A stretch of DNA of 64,000 nucleotides from Saitoella complicata NRRL Y-17804. Its lineage: Eukaryota > Ascomycota > Saitoellomycetes > Saitoellales > Saitoellaceae. The number at the start of each line of letters is the position of its first letter. Position 1 is the stretch's first letter. The stretch covers positions 526,874 through 590,873 of the forward strand of contig NW_017566996.1 of assembly GCF_001661265.1 (NCBI RefSeq), written 5' to 3'. The translations under genes were made by a program, and so were the position numbers. Shown here one piece after another: positions 1 through 10,937 of the stretch. The notes beneath the pieces are model-generated. The model did no database searches. It was not told where the DNA came from and worked only from the letters and a program-made list of their open reading frames with translations.

Positions 1-1519
1 AGATTGTCGCGGTAGAGTTCTGTTTGCCGTGAGAGTAAATCGAGGGCGCGTAAGAGTTTCGAGAAATTGTAGTCGCATCCGTCGAACCCTCACTCGATCC
101 AGAGTGGCGTGAATCCGTTGTCGATACACTCTGTTTCGAGGAAGACCGCTTCATGTGGATGCTCGCGGGTGCTCTACTCGTCTCAGGGCTCAACGTACTC
201 CCGCCCCACAGACGCCCGAGGAAGCGCGAAGCTACTGCCTGTAGATCCTGAGTCGCAGTCGATCTCTTTGTGGGTGCTCCGCCGTTGTAATAAGCTTCCT
301 TCAACTGCTTCAAGCCCGCTGTAGTGACGCGGTTCTCCAAACCAATACACGCGTCTGCGATTAGGCCATCGTCGTCAACCTCGTAGGCACGCCACAGTCC
401 GCCGCCCAGCAACATGGTAACGGAGTCGTCAAAACTCAATGTTAGGAGACGCGATGCGTTACGCTTGAGGAGAGCAAGCGCGATACGCATGATCGTCTCA
501 GGCGCACCCTCGGCGAAGATGATATCGTAGATGCGATGAAGCGTTCCGAGTGGGCATGTAACAGCAAACAAACTCAAGAACCACTGCGAAGCATACATCG
601 ACGGCGCAATCCCAAGCCCCTTTAGGTGCGCATTGACCTCAGGCAGCTCAGCCTCGAGCAATCGCTCAAACTGCCACAAGCGGAGTTGCAGACCGGCCAA
701 ATCCTGCGTAAACATCCCACGCATGTCATAGCTCTCCATCAATCTCACCAACACGCAAAACGCCTCCTCTTCCGCCATATTCATCAACAACGGACCCACC
801 ACGAATGCGAGACCCTGGCAGTATCCGACGTCGGCGTCGTAGATGCTGAATGCGTGGAGGACACGTTGGAGCATTTGTTGTCCTTCGCCGCCGGGGACTG
901 AGAAGAGTGGGTTGTTGGGGAAGGTGCGAGAGAGGTCGCGGCTGATTTGGGAAGAGTATGGTGTCGGGTGTTGGGTTAGGGTGGAATAGAGTCCGGTTAG
1001 GTGAGTGAGGCGGGAGGATGAGATAGACTGCCAAACGAGGCCGCGGAGTGGTGGAGGAACCCCGGATCGGAGCTTTTTCGAGACGAGGTTGGGAAGTTTG
1101 GAGGCTGTTGAGGGGTAGTCTGCGACCAATGCGGCGTAGAAGTCGAGGTCGGTCAGTACTGAGGGCGGAGGTGGGAGGAGTGAAGTGCGCAGATTCTCTG
1201 GGTTCTCTGATAGGAGGTTGCGGAGGTATGCGATTGTGATGGAGTGCCGAGGTTTCAAAGCAGATAGTGAAAGACGCTTGGGGTCTTTATGGATGGCCTC
1301 ATTCTCTTTCTCGAGGCGGGCGAGGAGGAAGGCGGTTTCGGCATCCTCGTCAGCTTGTGCAGCATCCTCTTCTTGTTTGTTGAGAGAGTCCCAATTGACG
1401 TCCAGCGAGATTGACAGCATGCTCTCCCTTGAATCCTCCACACCCTGATCCCGCACGGTCATACTAGAATCCACAGAGACGGGTGACATGATTTCTTCCT
1501 TCAATTCGCAATCCGCCAT
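1..1519 (-). CDS. TBC-domain Rab GTPase-activating protein (Gyp5-like), 3' end off the window
   Basis: This gene encodes a Rab GTPase-activating protein, which speeds GTP hydrolysis by a Rab in vesicle traffic. The frame is open without introns from an ATG at 1519 to the left edge, giving 506 visible residues; the C-terminus is missing. After an acidic N-terminus comes a TBC domain at about residues 150-370. It shows RGLVWQ, the arginine finger in ISRDLSRTFP (Arg198) and the glutamine finger in VGYCQG (Gln235), followed by YASQWFL. These are the dual-finger catalytic residues of TBC proteins, so it should be active. The tail beyond about residue 440 is Ser/Thr-rich. The order resembles the Gyp5/Gyl1/EVI5 group, whose coiled coil would lie outside the window. 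It is divergent from topoisomerase II. The subfamily is inferred; the TBC identity is firm. Confidence 0.88.
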   Translation of the reverse strand, partial: MADCELKEEIMSPVSVDSSMTVRDQGVEDSRESMLSISLDVNWDSLNKQEEDAAQADEDAETAFLLARLEKENEAIHKDPKRLSLSALKPRHSITIAYLRNLLSENPENLRTSLLPPPPSVLTDLDFYAALVADYPSTASKLPNLVSKKLRSGVPPPLRGLVWQSISSSRLTHLTGLYSTLTQHPTPYSSQISRDLSRTFPNNPLFSVPGGEGQQMLQRVLHAFSIYDADVGYCQGLAFVVGPLLMNMAEEEAFCVLVRLMESYDMRGMFTQDLAGLQLRLWQFERLLEAELPEVNAHLKGLGIAPSMYASQWFLSLFAVTCPLGTLHRIYDIIFAEGAPETIMRIALALLKRNASRLLTLSFDDSVTMLLGGGLWRAYEVDDDGLIADACIGLENRVTTAGLKQLKEAYYNGGAPTKRSTATQDLQAVASRFLGRLWGGSTLSPETSRAPASIHMKRSSSKQSVSTTDSRHSGSSEGSTDATTISRNSYAPSIYSHGKQNSTATI

Positions 1520-2030
1520 TATAATCAAGCGGTTTCGCAAGAATTCCCGGTTGTATGCTGGGTAAAAAGGAGGAGATCCTTGATCAGCAACAGAGCAGGC
1601 GATACAACGGGACTGTCAACGAATGGATGCGGCCAAGCAGGTGGTCGGTGGTCTCTCGCCTTATGCCTTATGGAATGGTCAACCCCGGTGAACCCTGTTT
1701 GTATGGAGTGGCTCACCAGGGGCTGGCCAGGGGGGCCCTGCAGCCAAGTGCACAAGCGTCGTTGCCAGGAAACAAACAATGCCTAGGAGTGACCGCCGTT
1801 GAGAGAGAAGGCTCTCGTTCATGAGCATTGGCCTGCTACGAAGGGCCCTGCTGACCTCTAGACGGCCACTCCCTTCGACCGCTTCACTGTGAGTCCCAGT
1901 CAAGCATCGGTCACCGCTCTATCGCCGTCCGCCGTTTCGCTAACACGCGTCTAGCTTTCGCCGGACAACAACAGTAACCCGCATACGACCATCCATATCC
2001 AGCTCGTTCGGACCATTACAGCTAAGAGCA
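1520..2030. promoter_or_regulatory. Shared upstream region of the TBC gene and TOP2, with one ACGCGT box
   Basis: This 511-bp gap separates two divergent genes. An ACGCGT hexamer, the MCB box bound by MBF in ascomycetes, lies at 1945-1950, 81 bp before the topoisomerase II start. TOP2 is known to be cell-cycle regulated in yeasts, so this box is a plausible control site, but a single hexamer can occur by chance. I see no coding sequence here. Confidence 0.4.
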
Positions 2031-5000
2031 ATGTCCAGCGACTTTGACATGTCGGATGCCTCCGACTTCGAGCCTGTCGCTCCCATTGTATGTTGTTGCC
2101 ACTGTTGATCTGTTAGCATACACTCCCACTAACGCGCGTCAAACAGAAGGCAGCACCAAAGAAAGCGCCCGTAAAGCGTGTTGCAGCAGTTACGAAGAAG
2201 GCAAAGGTTGTTGAGTCAGAGGAGGAGGAGTCGGCTTCGGAGGTGGACTTTGACGATGACGAGCCAAGTCCGCCACCAAGGAAGACGGCAACGAAGAAGA
2301 CTGCGTTGAAAGAATCAACTGCGGATAATGAGATGGATGTGGACGAAGCGCCATCACCGGCAGCCACGAATGGCAAGAAAAAGACTGCAACAGATACCTA
2401 CCAGAAGCTCTCTCAGCTCGAGCACGTTTTGAAGCGTCCTGACACATATATCGGATCCGTCGAAGCTTCGCAAGAGAAACTTTGGGTATACGACTCGGAA
2501 CAGAACCAGATGGTGAACAAGAACGTCTCGATCGTGCCCGGTCTTTACAAGATCTTTGACGAAATCTTGGTTAACGCTGCTGACAACAAGCAACGTGATC
2601 CCAATATGGACACCCTGAAGGTTACTTTCGACCGCGAGAATAACAGCGTCAGTGTTTACAACAACGGTCGCGGTATCCCCATCGAAATGCACGACAAGGA
2701 AAAGATCTGGATTCCCGAGTTGATTTTTGGTAACCTCTTGACTTCCTCCAACTACGACGACGACCAAAAGAAGGTCACTGGAGGTCGTAACGGTTACGGA
2801 GCCAAGTTGTGTAACATCTTCTCGACCGAGTTCATCGTTGAGACCGCAGACAAGGGCAACAAGAAAAAGTACAAGCAAGTGTTCTCGTCAAACATGAGCA
2901 AGAAGGGTGTCCCTAAGATTACAGAGAACTCCAAGGGTGAAGAGTACACCCGTATTACCTTCAAGCCTGATTTGAAGAAGTTTAGTCTGGAAGAGATGGA
3001 TGCGGATTTGGAAAGCCTGATCAAGCGTCGTGTGTACGATATGGCCGGTACCATGAAGGGTTGCAAAGTCTTCCTCAACAACGAGCGTATCAAGGTCAAG
3101 AACTTCAAGCAGTACGTTGAGATGTACGTCAACTCTGTCGCGCCTGACGCTACGACTGGCAAGCCTCCGCCGATTGTCCACGAGGTTGTTTCCGATCGCT
3201 GGGAGATCGCATTCACAGTCTCAGACGGTTCGTTCAACCAGGTGTCTTTCGTCAACGGTATTGCGACTACCAAAGGTGGTACCCACGTCAACTACATCGC
3301 GGATCAGATTGTTACCAAGATCTCCGACGCTGTCAAGAAGAAGAACAAGGCTGGTGCAAGCGTGAAGCCGCATATGATCAAGAACCACTTGTGGGTGTTC
3401 ATTAACTGTCTCATCGAGAACCCTGCTTTCGACTCTCAGACGAAGGAGAACATGACTTTGAGACAGTCTGCTTTTGGATCAAAGTGTGCTTTGAGTGAAG
3501 ATTTCATCAAGAAGGTCTTGAAGTCTGGTGTACTTGAGAACGTGTTGAACTTTGCCAAGTTCAAGGCTGATCAGGCTATGAAGAAGACTGATGGACACAA
3601 GAGGAGTCGTATCACTGGTTTGCCAAAGTTGGAAGATGCTAACAACGCTGGTACCAAGAACGGTTCGAGGTGTACTTTGATTCTTACTGAAGGAGACTCT
3701 GCCAAGGCGCTTGCTGTTTCGGGTTTGTCCGTCGTTGGTCGTGACAACTTTGGTGTTTTCCCCCTCCGTGGTAAGCTTCTCAACGTGCGGGAAGCAAGTC
3801 ACGCACAGATCATGGCGAACAGTGAGATTCAGGCCATTAAGCAGATCATGGGTTTGCAGCACAACAAGACTTACACCTCCGCTGCGGACTTGCGTTACGG
3901 TCACCTTATGATCATGACTGATCAGGATCACGATGGTTCTCATATCAAGGGTCTTATCATCAACTTCTTGGAGACGTTCTACCCGTCTTTGTTGCAGATT
4001 CCTGGGTTCTTGATTGAATTCATTACTCCCATTGTTAAGTGTACCAAGGGCAAGAAGGAGATTACTTTCTTCACTATCCCCGAGTATGAGTACTGGAAGG
4101 AGGCCAATGAGGAGGGTAAAGGATGGAATATCAAGTACTACAAGGGTCTGGGTACCTCCACTGCTGCCGATGCGAAGAAGTACTTCTCGGACCTTGACCA
4201 GCACTTGAAGTACTTCCATACTACTCAGGATGGTGACAAGGAACTTATTGACATGGCTTTCTCCAAGAAGAAGGCAGATGACCGAAAGGAATGGTTGAGG
4301 CAGTTCAAGCCGGGAACCTACATGGATCATAGTGTCGACAAGATTCCTTTGGCGGATTTCATCAACAAGGAGCTCATTCTCTTCTCCATGGCTGATAACG
4401 TTCGTTCCATCCCTTCCATGGTGGATGGATTGAAGCCTGGTCAGCGTAAGGTCATCTTCGGCACCTTCAAGAGGAAGTTGAAGGGTGAGATCAAGGTTGC
4501 GCAGTTGGCTGGTTATGTTGCTGAACACTCTGCGTACCACCACGGTGAACAGTCTTTGACTCAGACTATCGTCGGATTGGCACAACAGTTCGTTGGAAGC
4601 AACAACATCAACCTTCTCTTGCCTAACGGTCAGTTCGGTACTCGTATGCAGGGTGGTAAGGATGCTGCTTCTGCTCGTTATATTTTCACCGAGTTGAGCC
4701 CGTTGACGAGAAAGTTGTTCCACAATGATGACGACCCATTGTTGACCTACTTGAACGATGATGGTCAGAACATCGAGCCGCAGTTCTATGCGCCTATTTT
4801 GCCGATGGTTTTGGTCAACGGTTCTGAGGGTATTGGTACGGGTTGGAGTTCCTTCATTCCCAACTTTAACCCTGAAGATCTCGTGGCGAACTTGAGGCGC
4901 TTGATGAAGGGTAAAGAGCCTGAGGAGATGCACCCCTGGTACCGTGGCTTCACGGGTTCCATCGAGAAGAAGATCGGCAAGTACGAGCTTAAGGGTACGA

Positions 5001-6709
5001 TTACTCAGCTTGATGACAACACTGTGGAGATTACCGAGTTGCCTATCCGCTACTGGACTCAGAACATGAAGGAGTTCCTTGAGGTTGGTATTGCTGGAAC
5101 CGAAAAGGTACCTGCCTTCATCAAGGATTATTCCGAGTATCACACGGACGGCACCGTGCACTTCATCGTTAAGTTGACCGACAAGGGCATGGCCGAGGCG
5201 CTCAAGGAAGGTTTGGAGGAGAAGTTCAAGCTGACCACCTCTGTCTCTACCAGCAACATGGTGGCCTTCGACACTGAGGGCAGAATTAGGAAATACAACA
5301 ACGTGGACGAGATTCTTAGGGAGTTCTACCACCTGCGTCTCGAGCTTTACCAGAAGCGTAAGGACTACTTGGCTAATGAGCTCATGCGCCAGTTTGAGCG
5401 TCTGTCCAACCAGGCTCGCTTCGTGCAGATGATCTGTGACCATGAACTCATTGTCTCTAACAAGAAGCGCAAGGACCTTGTCGCTGAGTTGAAGGAGAAG
5501 GGTTTCAAATCGTTCCCCAAGAACAAGGAGGCCAAGGAGGCCGGTGAAATGGAGGAGGCTTTGGAGGACGAAACCGCCGATGCTGGAGACAAGGGTTATG
5601 ACTACCTGCTTGGCATGGCTATCTGGTCGTTGACCCGTGAAAAGGTGGCCAAGCTCAACGCCGACAAGGACGCTAAGGAACGTGAGCTCGATGAGCTGCT
5701 CAAGCTTTCTGCAAAGGACATTTGGGAACATGACCTGCAGGCTTTCATGGAGGAGTGGCATGCTACGCTGGAGACGGACGAAAAGCTCATCGCCGACGCT
5801 AAGTCTGGCAAGAAGCCTACCACTGGCAGAAAAGCTGGCACGAAGCTCGAGGCTAGGCCTACGTTGAAGGCGAAGGTCAAGCGGGGTAGTGATGATGACT
5901 CGGATTTTGAAGCCAAGAAGCCCGCTGCAAAGAAGGCGAAGGCATCCACCACTCCGGCAAAGGCTAAGCCCGCGGCCAAGCAGACCAAATTAGCGTTCAC
6001 GAAGACTGAACCATCTTCACCTGATGAAGAGGTGCCTGTCCCAGCCAGAAAGACCGCTGCGTCAACTGCGAAGGCTGCGGCCGCGAAACCAGCTACCAAG
6101 AAGGCTTTGAAGGTCGAGTCCGATGAAAGTGATGAGGAGTTTACTGCACTCAAGGTGGATAAGGCCCCCGAGCCTGCAAAGAAGATGCCCGTGGTGCAGC
6201 CAAAGGCTACCATCATGGACGACAGTGATGACGACTACATGTCGAAGCTTGCCAAGGGTACTGGTGATGCGAAGCCCATGTTCTCGTTCAGTGCGCTTAG
6301 CAAGCCTACAACTAAGCCTGCAGCTGCTAAGAAGCCGTCTCCCATTGTCGACCTCTCTGAGGACGAAGAGGAATCCGCTACTTTGTCTAATGTAATCGAT
6401 GACGAGTCCAGTCCAGAGAAACCAAAGGCTAAAGCCGCTCCGGTCAAGAAGGCAGCTTTATCTGCGGCAGCCTCAAAGAAATCATTGAAGATCTTGTCTG
6501 ATGAGGACGAGTCTGAAGAGGAGGTCATGAAGCCTGCAGCAAAAGCAAAGGCTGCACCGGCTGCGAAGAATGCTGCTCCTGCTCGTTCTGCTCGCGCTGC
6601 AAAGGCTAAGGCTGTCCCGGTCATGATCGACAGTGACTCGGCTAGTGAAAGTGAGGGATCCTTCCAGGAGGAGAGTGAAGGGGAGAGTGATTTCGATGAA
6701 GATGATTGA
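2031..6709 (+). CDS. TOP2: DNA topoisomerase II
   Basis: This is the ATP-dependent type IIA topoisomerase, which passes one duplex through another to decatenate and relax chromosomes in the nucleus. Exons are 2031-2087 and 2147-6709, joined across a 59-nt intron with a CTAAC branch site; the protein is 1539 aa. In order it has an acidic Lys-rich N-terminus, a GHKL ATPase domain from about residue 100, the TOPRIM motifs EGDSAKALA (Glu about 534) and DQDHDGSH (Asp about 611), the breakage-rejoining domain with catalytic Tyr864 in ARYIFTEL, and a long C-terminal tail rich in Lys, Ala and SDEE/SDDD clusters. Such tails carry nuclear localisation and CK2 phosphorylation sites in other fungi. Length and motifs match the family, and no key residue is missing. 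The short first exon is inferred from the splice signals and an upstream in-frame ATG. Confidence 0.97.
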
Positions 6710-6948
6710 AGGAAGAATATCATATAGAGTACGGACAAGCCAAAGCATGACTATTTGTATCGCATGTTAGGTACTCGTGTATCGCGTATAATTCTAATAC
6801 CACATTTTCCCATGGTTCGGCAAGCTGAAATTGCCAGTTCCTTGTCGAAGTTTCCAAATCCAGCAGGCGCGTGTGGCGCAACCGACCCAAAATCATCGGC
6901 GAGTGTAACGAAGACATGCAGAAGCGATAAGTCGCAGAAAAACCAGAA

Positions 6949-7854
6949 ATGTCGTCAAGAGAAGCTCAATTGAAGAAGCTGTTGGAGCTTACATCCTCAT
7001 TATCCGCCAATAATGACGCAGCATCTGCACCGGCAGAGCCAGTCGCACCACGGCAAAGATCGGACTTGAACGCCGATATTCTGAATCAAATCCTCGGTCC
7101 TGATGAGGCAGAACTTATGAAGGAAGCGATGACTGTTATCATGCACCCACAGGCTACTCTGGAAAACAAGGAAATCGCTTTCGATAACCTTGAGATGCTG
7201 ATCGAGAACCTCGACAATGCCAACAATATCAAGAACCTCGGTCTGTGGCCACCATTGCTCTCCAACCTCTCTTCGCCAGAACCATCACTTCGACTTGCAG
7301 CATGTGGTGTTATCGGTACGGCAGTTCAGAACAATGAGAAGTCACAGAACTCGTGTCTGGAACATGATGGCTTGGCTAAGGTGATCGACGTGCTTCAGAA
7401 TGATGATGACAACGGTGTGCGGGTAAAGGCGGTATACGCCGTCAGCAGCATTATCAGAAACAACAACCAGGCGCTGAAGACCTTTGGAGACAACAACGGA
7501 TGGAAAGCGTTGGCTAGCACGTTGGACGGATCAACAAATATGGCGCGCAAGGGTGTTTTCCTGATAAGCGCTTTGTTATTGCAGGACGAGGGCTCCGAGA
7601 TCGCTTTGGAGCAGGTGAAGTCGTTGAGGTTGGCGGACAAGGCAGTTTCGCTTGTGGAGAAGAATGCGGATGACGAAGACATGGTTGAGAAGTTGTTGAT
7701 GTTGGTTAAGGTTGCACTGGAGAAGGATGGCTCCGCACTGGATGCGGCGTCCAAGGAGAAGCTGAGGTCGTTGGTGCCGGGGTTGGAGCAACAGTACGAA
7801 ACTGGATTCTTTACTGAGGGTGAATGGAAGGACTTTAAGGTACTCATTGCTTAG
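6949..7854 (+). CDS. FES1: Hsp70 nucleotide exchange factor Fes1 (HspBP1 family)
   Basis: This gene encodes the cytosolic armadillo-type nucleotide exchange factor that releases ADP from Hsp70 so that clients can be freed or degraded. It is a single exon of 301 aa; the ATG at 6949 follows about 240 bp after TOP2. The N-terminus has the helix LKKLLELTSS. The middle is a run of armadillo-like helices, including ENLDNANNIKNLGLWPPLL, RLAACGVIGTAVQNN and VRVKAVYAVSSIIRNN, which match the HspBP1/Fes1 core closely. It has no signal peptide or membrane segment, so it is the cytosolic form, not Sil1. Length is typical to slightly long. Confidence 0.93.
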   Translation: MSSREAQLKKLLELTSSLSANNDAASAPAEPVAPRQRSDLNADILNQILGPDEAELMKEAMTVIMHPQATLENKEIAFDNLEMLIENLDNANNIKNLGLWPPLLSNLSSPEPSLRLAACGVIGTAVQNNEKSQNSCLEHDGLAKVIDVLQNDDDNGVRVKAVYAVSSIIRNNNQALKTFGDNNGWKALASTLDGSTNMARKGVFLISALLLQDEGSEIALEQVKSLRLADKAVSLVEKNADDEDMVEKLLMLVKVALEKDGSALDAASKEKLRSLVPGLEQQYETGFFTEGEWKDFKVLIA

Positions 7855-8122
7855 GAGGGCGTACGTTATATTGACCGATTACTGATGACAGGTGGCAGCG
7901 ATAGGAAGATGAGAAAGGGCATAACAGACTATACCGGAATTCAATAATCATTTGACATCATCAGTAATCATTGTATGTATCTCGTTTCCCCCGTCAGATA
8001 AGGTTTGTGTGCCGCATATCGATGGAGCTGCGAGTGCACGTGCCTTCGTACATACGAAACGCGACTCCCCGAGAAACCTTGACCAACGTAAACAATCGCT
8101 GAGGGATATCAGAGACGATACA

Positions 8123-8666
8123 ATGCCCAGGATCAAGACACAGAGAACGAAGAAGGCGCCAGAGGGATTCGACGAGATCGAGTCGACGCTGCTGGACTTT
8201 GCGCAGAAGATGAAAGACGCGGAGAATGTGTCGCATGAGGGCAAGCGAAAGAATGAGGCCTTGTGGGCGATTTTCCAGGTATGCTGCATCTATAACGACT
8301 GTCAGAACCACTGCTAATGCTCTAGCAGATCTCACATCAGCGATCACGGTATATCTATGAGCTGTACTACAAGCGAGAGGCGATCTCAAGAGAACTGTAC
8401 GATTGGCTTCTGAAGCAGAACTACGCTGATGCGAACCTGATAGCGAAGGTATGCATATGTCTGCTATACTATTTGTGCGCTAGCTGACCTTTGTATAGTG
8501 GAAGAAGCAGGGTTACGAGAAGCTGTGTTGTCTGCGATGCATACAGATGAAGGAGCAAAACTTCGGTACGACTTGTATTTGTCGCGTGCCGAAGGCGAAG
8601 TTGTCAAAAGGTGCACCAGTGGAATGCCTTCATTGTGGGTGCAGAGGTTGCGCATCCAGCGACTGA
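8123..8666 (+). CDS. BUD31: Bud31/G10 splicing factor
   Basis: Bud31 is a small zinc-binding subunit of the spliceosome (NTC-related, SF3b-associated). Exons are 8123-8278, 8329-8448 and 8499-8666, with two 50-nt introns, giving 147 aa. The protein starts [16 protein letters not shown] and continues through [30 protein letters not shown] and a C-terminal cysteine-rich zinc region ([31 protein letters not shown]). The family is normally 144-157 aa, so it is complete. It lies 268 bp after FES1 on the same strand and converges on the forkhead gene. Confidence 0.96.
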
Positions 8667-9077
8667 GCCTTGAATTGGGTATGGAGTGAAGGATTGGGTC
8701 ATATGGGTTCGCAACGGCAACAGCATCGTGAGGATCGATTTGTGGATTAGCATGGAACCCGCCCCGCTGGATTCGGCAAGCTTAAGACGAAGATGTGCAC
8801 GGGTACGTTGGGACGTACACTGAAAGCGATTGGGCAAAAGAATGACGGAAGAAAAGCTTGTCATTTCGTCTCATATCAAGACCAACTAGCTATCAGGACA
8901 AGCAAAGGCTTAGAAGCTGAAAAGGGTATTCCATCTGTCAAACAAAAATAACTCCACGCCCGCCTGTCTCGGGCTAATTATACCTGTGAACCAAACCGTA
9001 AACCTGACCAAAAAGAATAAAGACCACTGACACCCCTTGTCGGTATAATTGCATCGTCCATCGTCTTCTCCAGATTC
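8667..9077. other. Convergent 3' regions of BUD31 and the forkhead gene
   Basis: This 411-bp gap lies between two convergent genes. I see no open frame with family resemblance and no RNA gene in it. It probably holds the two 3' untranslated regions and terminators. Confidence 0.5.
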
Positions 9078-10937
9078 CTAGAAACCACTGGAGTAACTTC
9101 TCTCCATCATGAATCGCCCATCGTCAGAGCCATGCACAGCCCTCCTCATCACGCTGACGACGTCAACGCCAAACACATCTGTCACATCACCGAACGCTTC
9201 TGATGCGAAGTCGCTCATCCTCAATCCGGATACAAGCCCGCGACGAGCCTCCCTACGCTTGGCCTCACGTTTGTCGGGAGACCCGAAGCAGGCACGGGAG
9301 ATAACATCGTCATCCTCGCAATCCCTGCCAAAGACGGGGTTATTCTCCTTATCCAGAGGCGTCTTCGCCGGTGAAGCAAGTGCGGCAATCTTTTTGGGTG
9401 AAAGACCGTATGATGCCCACGGATCGTCGTATTCGATGTTCAAGCTCCTGGCCGGGCTAGTGAGCAACCTGTGAACAGCCTGACGATGTTGCCTGAGTGT
9501 GGTAGCGGGCGACACACTGCCAGGAACATTGGTGTTCTTGAAAGCAGGCGCCGGTGTCTCCGGAGGCAACAAAGTAACGTTGTTGTTCAAAGGAGCCAGA
9601 TATGGCGACGACGAAGGAGGGGGCGATACGAGGTCACCGGCAGCAGACTGGTGAACACTTTCGTACTTGGCAATAGAATTGCCGCCCAAGTACTGCGTCC
9701 GCTTGAAGGTAGAAGCATAACTTCCATAGTCGTACTCCTCCTCATCGGTGTGCTCATCATCCTCGTCCTCCCTAACAAAGGTTGTAGTGACCTTCCTCTT
9801 CAAATTGGTCGGAGGAGGAGTAGGCTCACCGTACATCTGGTACTGATAGAGCTTCGGGGTAAGAGCAGAGGGATCAGTCGGGAAGAAATGCTTCTTCAGG
9901 ACACCAGTATCGGCCATGGCCATAGGCGGTGCAGTAGGTGTCATCATGACTTGTTTGGGCATCTTGGCAGCCTGCCCAGGAATGCCCTTCCTGGTCCTGA
10001 CCTTCATGAACTGGAATTCGCAACCGGGCTCGATTGTCCAGTAATTTCCCTTCCCAGGCTGGTCCTTTGGCCTCTCCTGCTTGACGAAAGCCTTGTTCAA
10101 GGAAAGATTGTGACGAATGGAGTTTTGCCATCCGGAATCGGAGTCGCGGTAGTACTTGAATGTGGATGAAATCCAGTTGTAGATTTCAGCAAGAGTAAGG
10201 CGACGGTTAGGAGCGCGAAGAATGGCCATGCCGATCAGAGTAGCGTAGCTGTACCCAGGCTTCTCTCCGTCATCCTCGACAGCAGGCATCTCGCTCGGGT
10301 CAGGGATCGCGGAGCTAGCGTCGACACGAGCATCTACTAAAGGTGCAGAGTCTTGAAGGTTCTTCTTCGCGCTCCTAGAGTATGCATTGCGTACGGGCTT
10401 GGATGTGGGTGTGATGAACTGCGGAGGAGGCATCATCAAGGCTTGTCCAGGACCCATAGGTCTCATAGCAGGCGTCTTTGGCGCGAAGAACTTGGTCGGA
10501 GAGCTAGGCGGTCCCATGGCAGCCGCTTCACCGAAAGTAGGAGGAAGAGGAAGCTGCCTCTGCTGGTGCACTTCCGGCGGAGAGCTAGACATGAGAGGAT
10601 GTGGCACCTGGTGCATCACCGGTGCAGAGAATGCGGGTACGCGCTGCTTCTTTTCGGGAGAGATCTTCGCATGATGCTCGACCTTTGGCGGCGGAAGAGG
10701 ACATGCACGGAAGTCGCGTGCAGAAAAGACTGATCTCAGAAGAGGAACGGCGCCCGAAGAGATGGAACGGCGGAATGTCTTCGATGGAGAGATCGATGTA
10801 GGCTGAGGAGGAGGTGCCAGTGCCACTGGAGCTGGCTGCATGACCGTGGAGAACTGGTATCGCTGAGGAGGTGAGGACGTTGCAGGTGAATGCGAGTGAT
10901 GGTATGTTGGTGGGTAGTTGTTCGCGTGAGAGACCAT
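9078..10937 (-). CDS. Forkhead transcription factor (Hcm1/Sep1-like)
   Basis: This gene encodes a forkhead (winged-helix) DNA-binding regulator. It is a single exon of 619 aa. The Pro-rich N-terminus is followed by a complete forkhead domain at residues 226-312: [20 protein letters not shown], the recognition helix [17 protein letters not shown] and wing motif GKGNYWTI. The invariant Asn-Ser-Ile-Arg-His contacts are all present. The C-terminal half is low complexity, with a conserved-looking patch around [20 protein letters not shown] and many SP/TP sites that could be CDK targets. The lack of an FHA domain argues for the Hcm1/Sep1 group over the Fkh1/Fkh2 group. The five MCB boxes in its upstream region fit G1/S control, which is known for yeast HCM1. 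Subgroup assignment is inferred. Confidence 0.9.
   Translation of the reverse strand: MVSHANNYPPTYHHSHSPATSSPPQRYQFSTVMQPAPVALAPPPQPTSISPSKTFRRSISSGAVPLLRSVFSARDFRACPLPPPKVEHHAKISPEKKQRVPAFSAPVMHQVPHPLMSSSPPEVHQQRQLPLPPTFGEAAAMGPPSSPTKFFAPKTPAMRPMGPGQALMMPPPQFITPTSKPVRNAYSRSAKKNLQDSAPLVDARVDASSAIPDPSEMPAVEDDGEKPGYSYATLIGMAILRAPNRRLTLAEIYNWISSTFKYYRDSDSGWQNSIRHNLSLNKAFVKQERPKDQPGKGNYWTIEPGCEFQFMKVRTRKGIPGQAAKMPKQVMMTPTAPPMAMADTGVLKKHFFPTDPSALTPKLYQYQMYGEPTPPPTNLKRKVTTTFVREDEDDEHTDEEEYDYGSYASTFKRTQYLGGNSIAKYESVHQSAAGDLVSPPPSSSPYLAPLNNNVTLLPPETPAPAFKNTNVPGSVSPATTLRQHRQAVHRLLTSPARSLNIEYDDPWASYGLSPKKIAALASPAKTPLDKENNPVFGRDCEDDDVISRACFGSPDKREAKRREARRGLVSGLRMSDFASEAFGDVTDVFGVDVVSVMRRAVHGSDDGRFMMERSYSSGF

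Noticed and set aside
3479-5761. 760-codon open frame on the - strand inside TOP2
   Set aside because: It lies fully antisense to a certain gene and has Leu/Val/Arg-rich composition with no family resemblance; codon bias of TOP2 explains the lack of stops.
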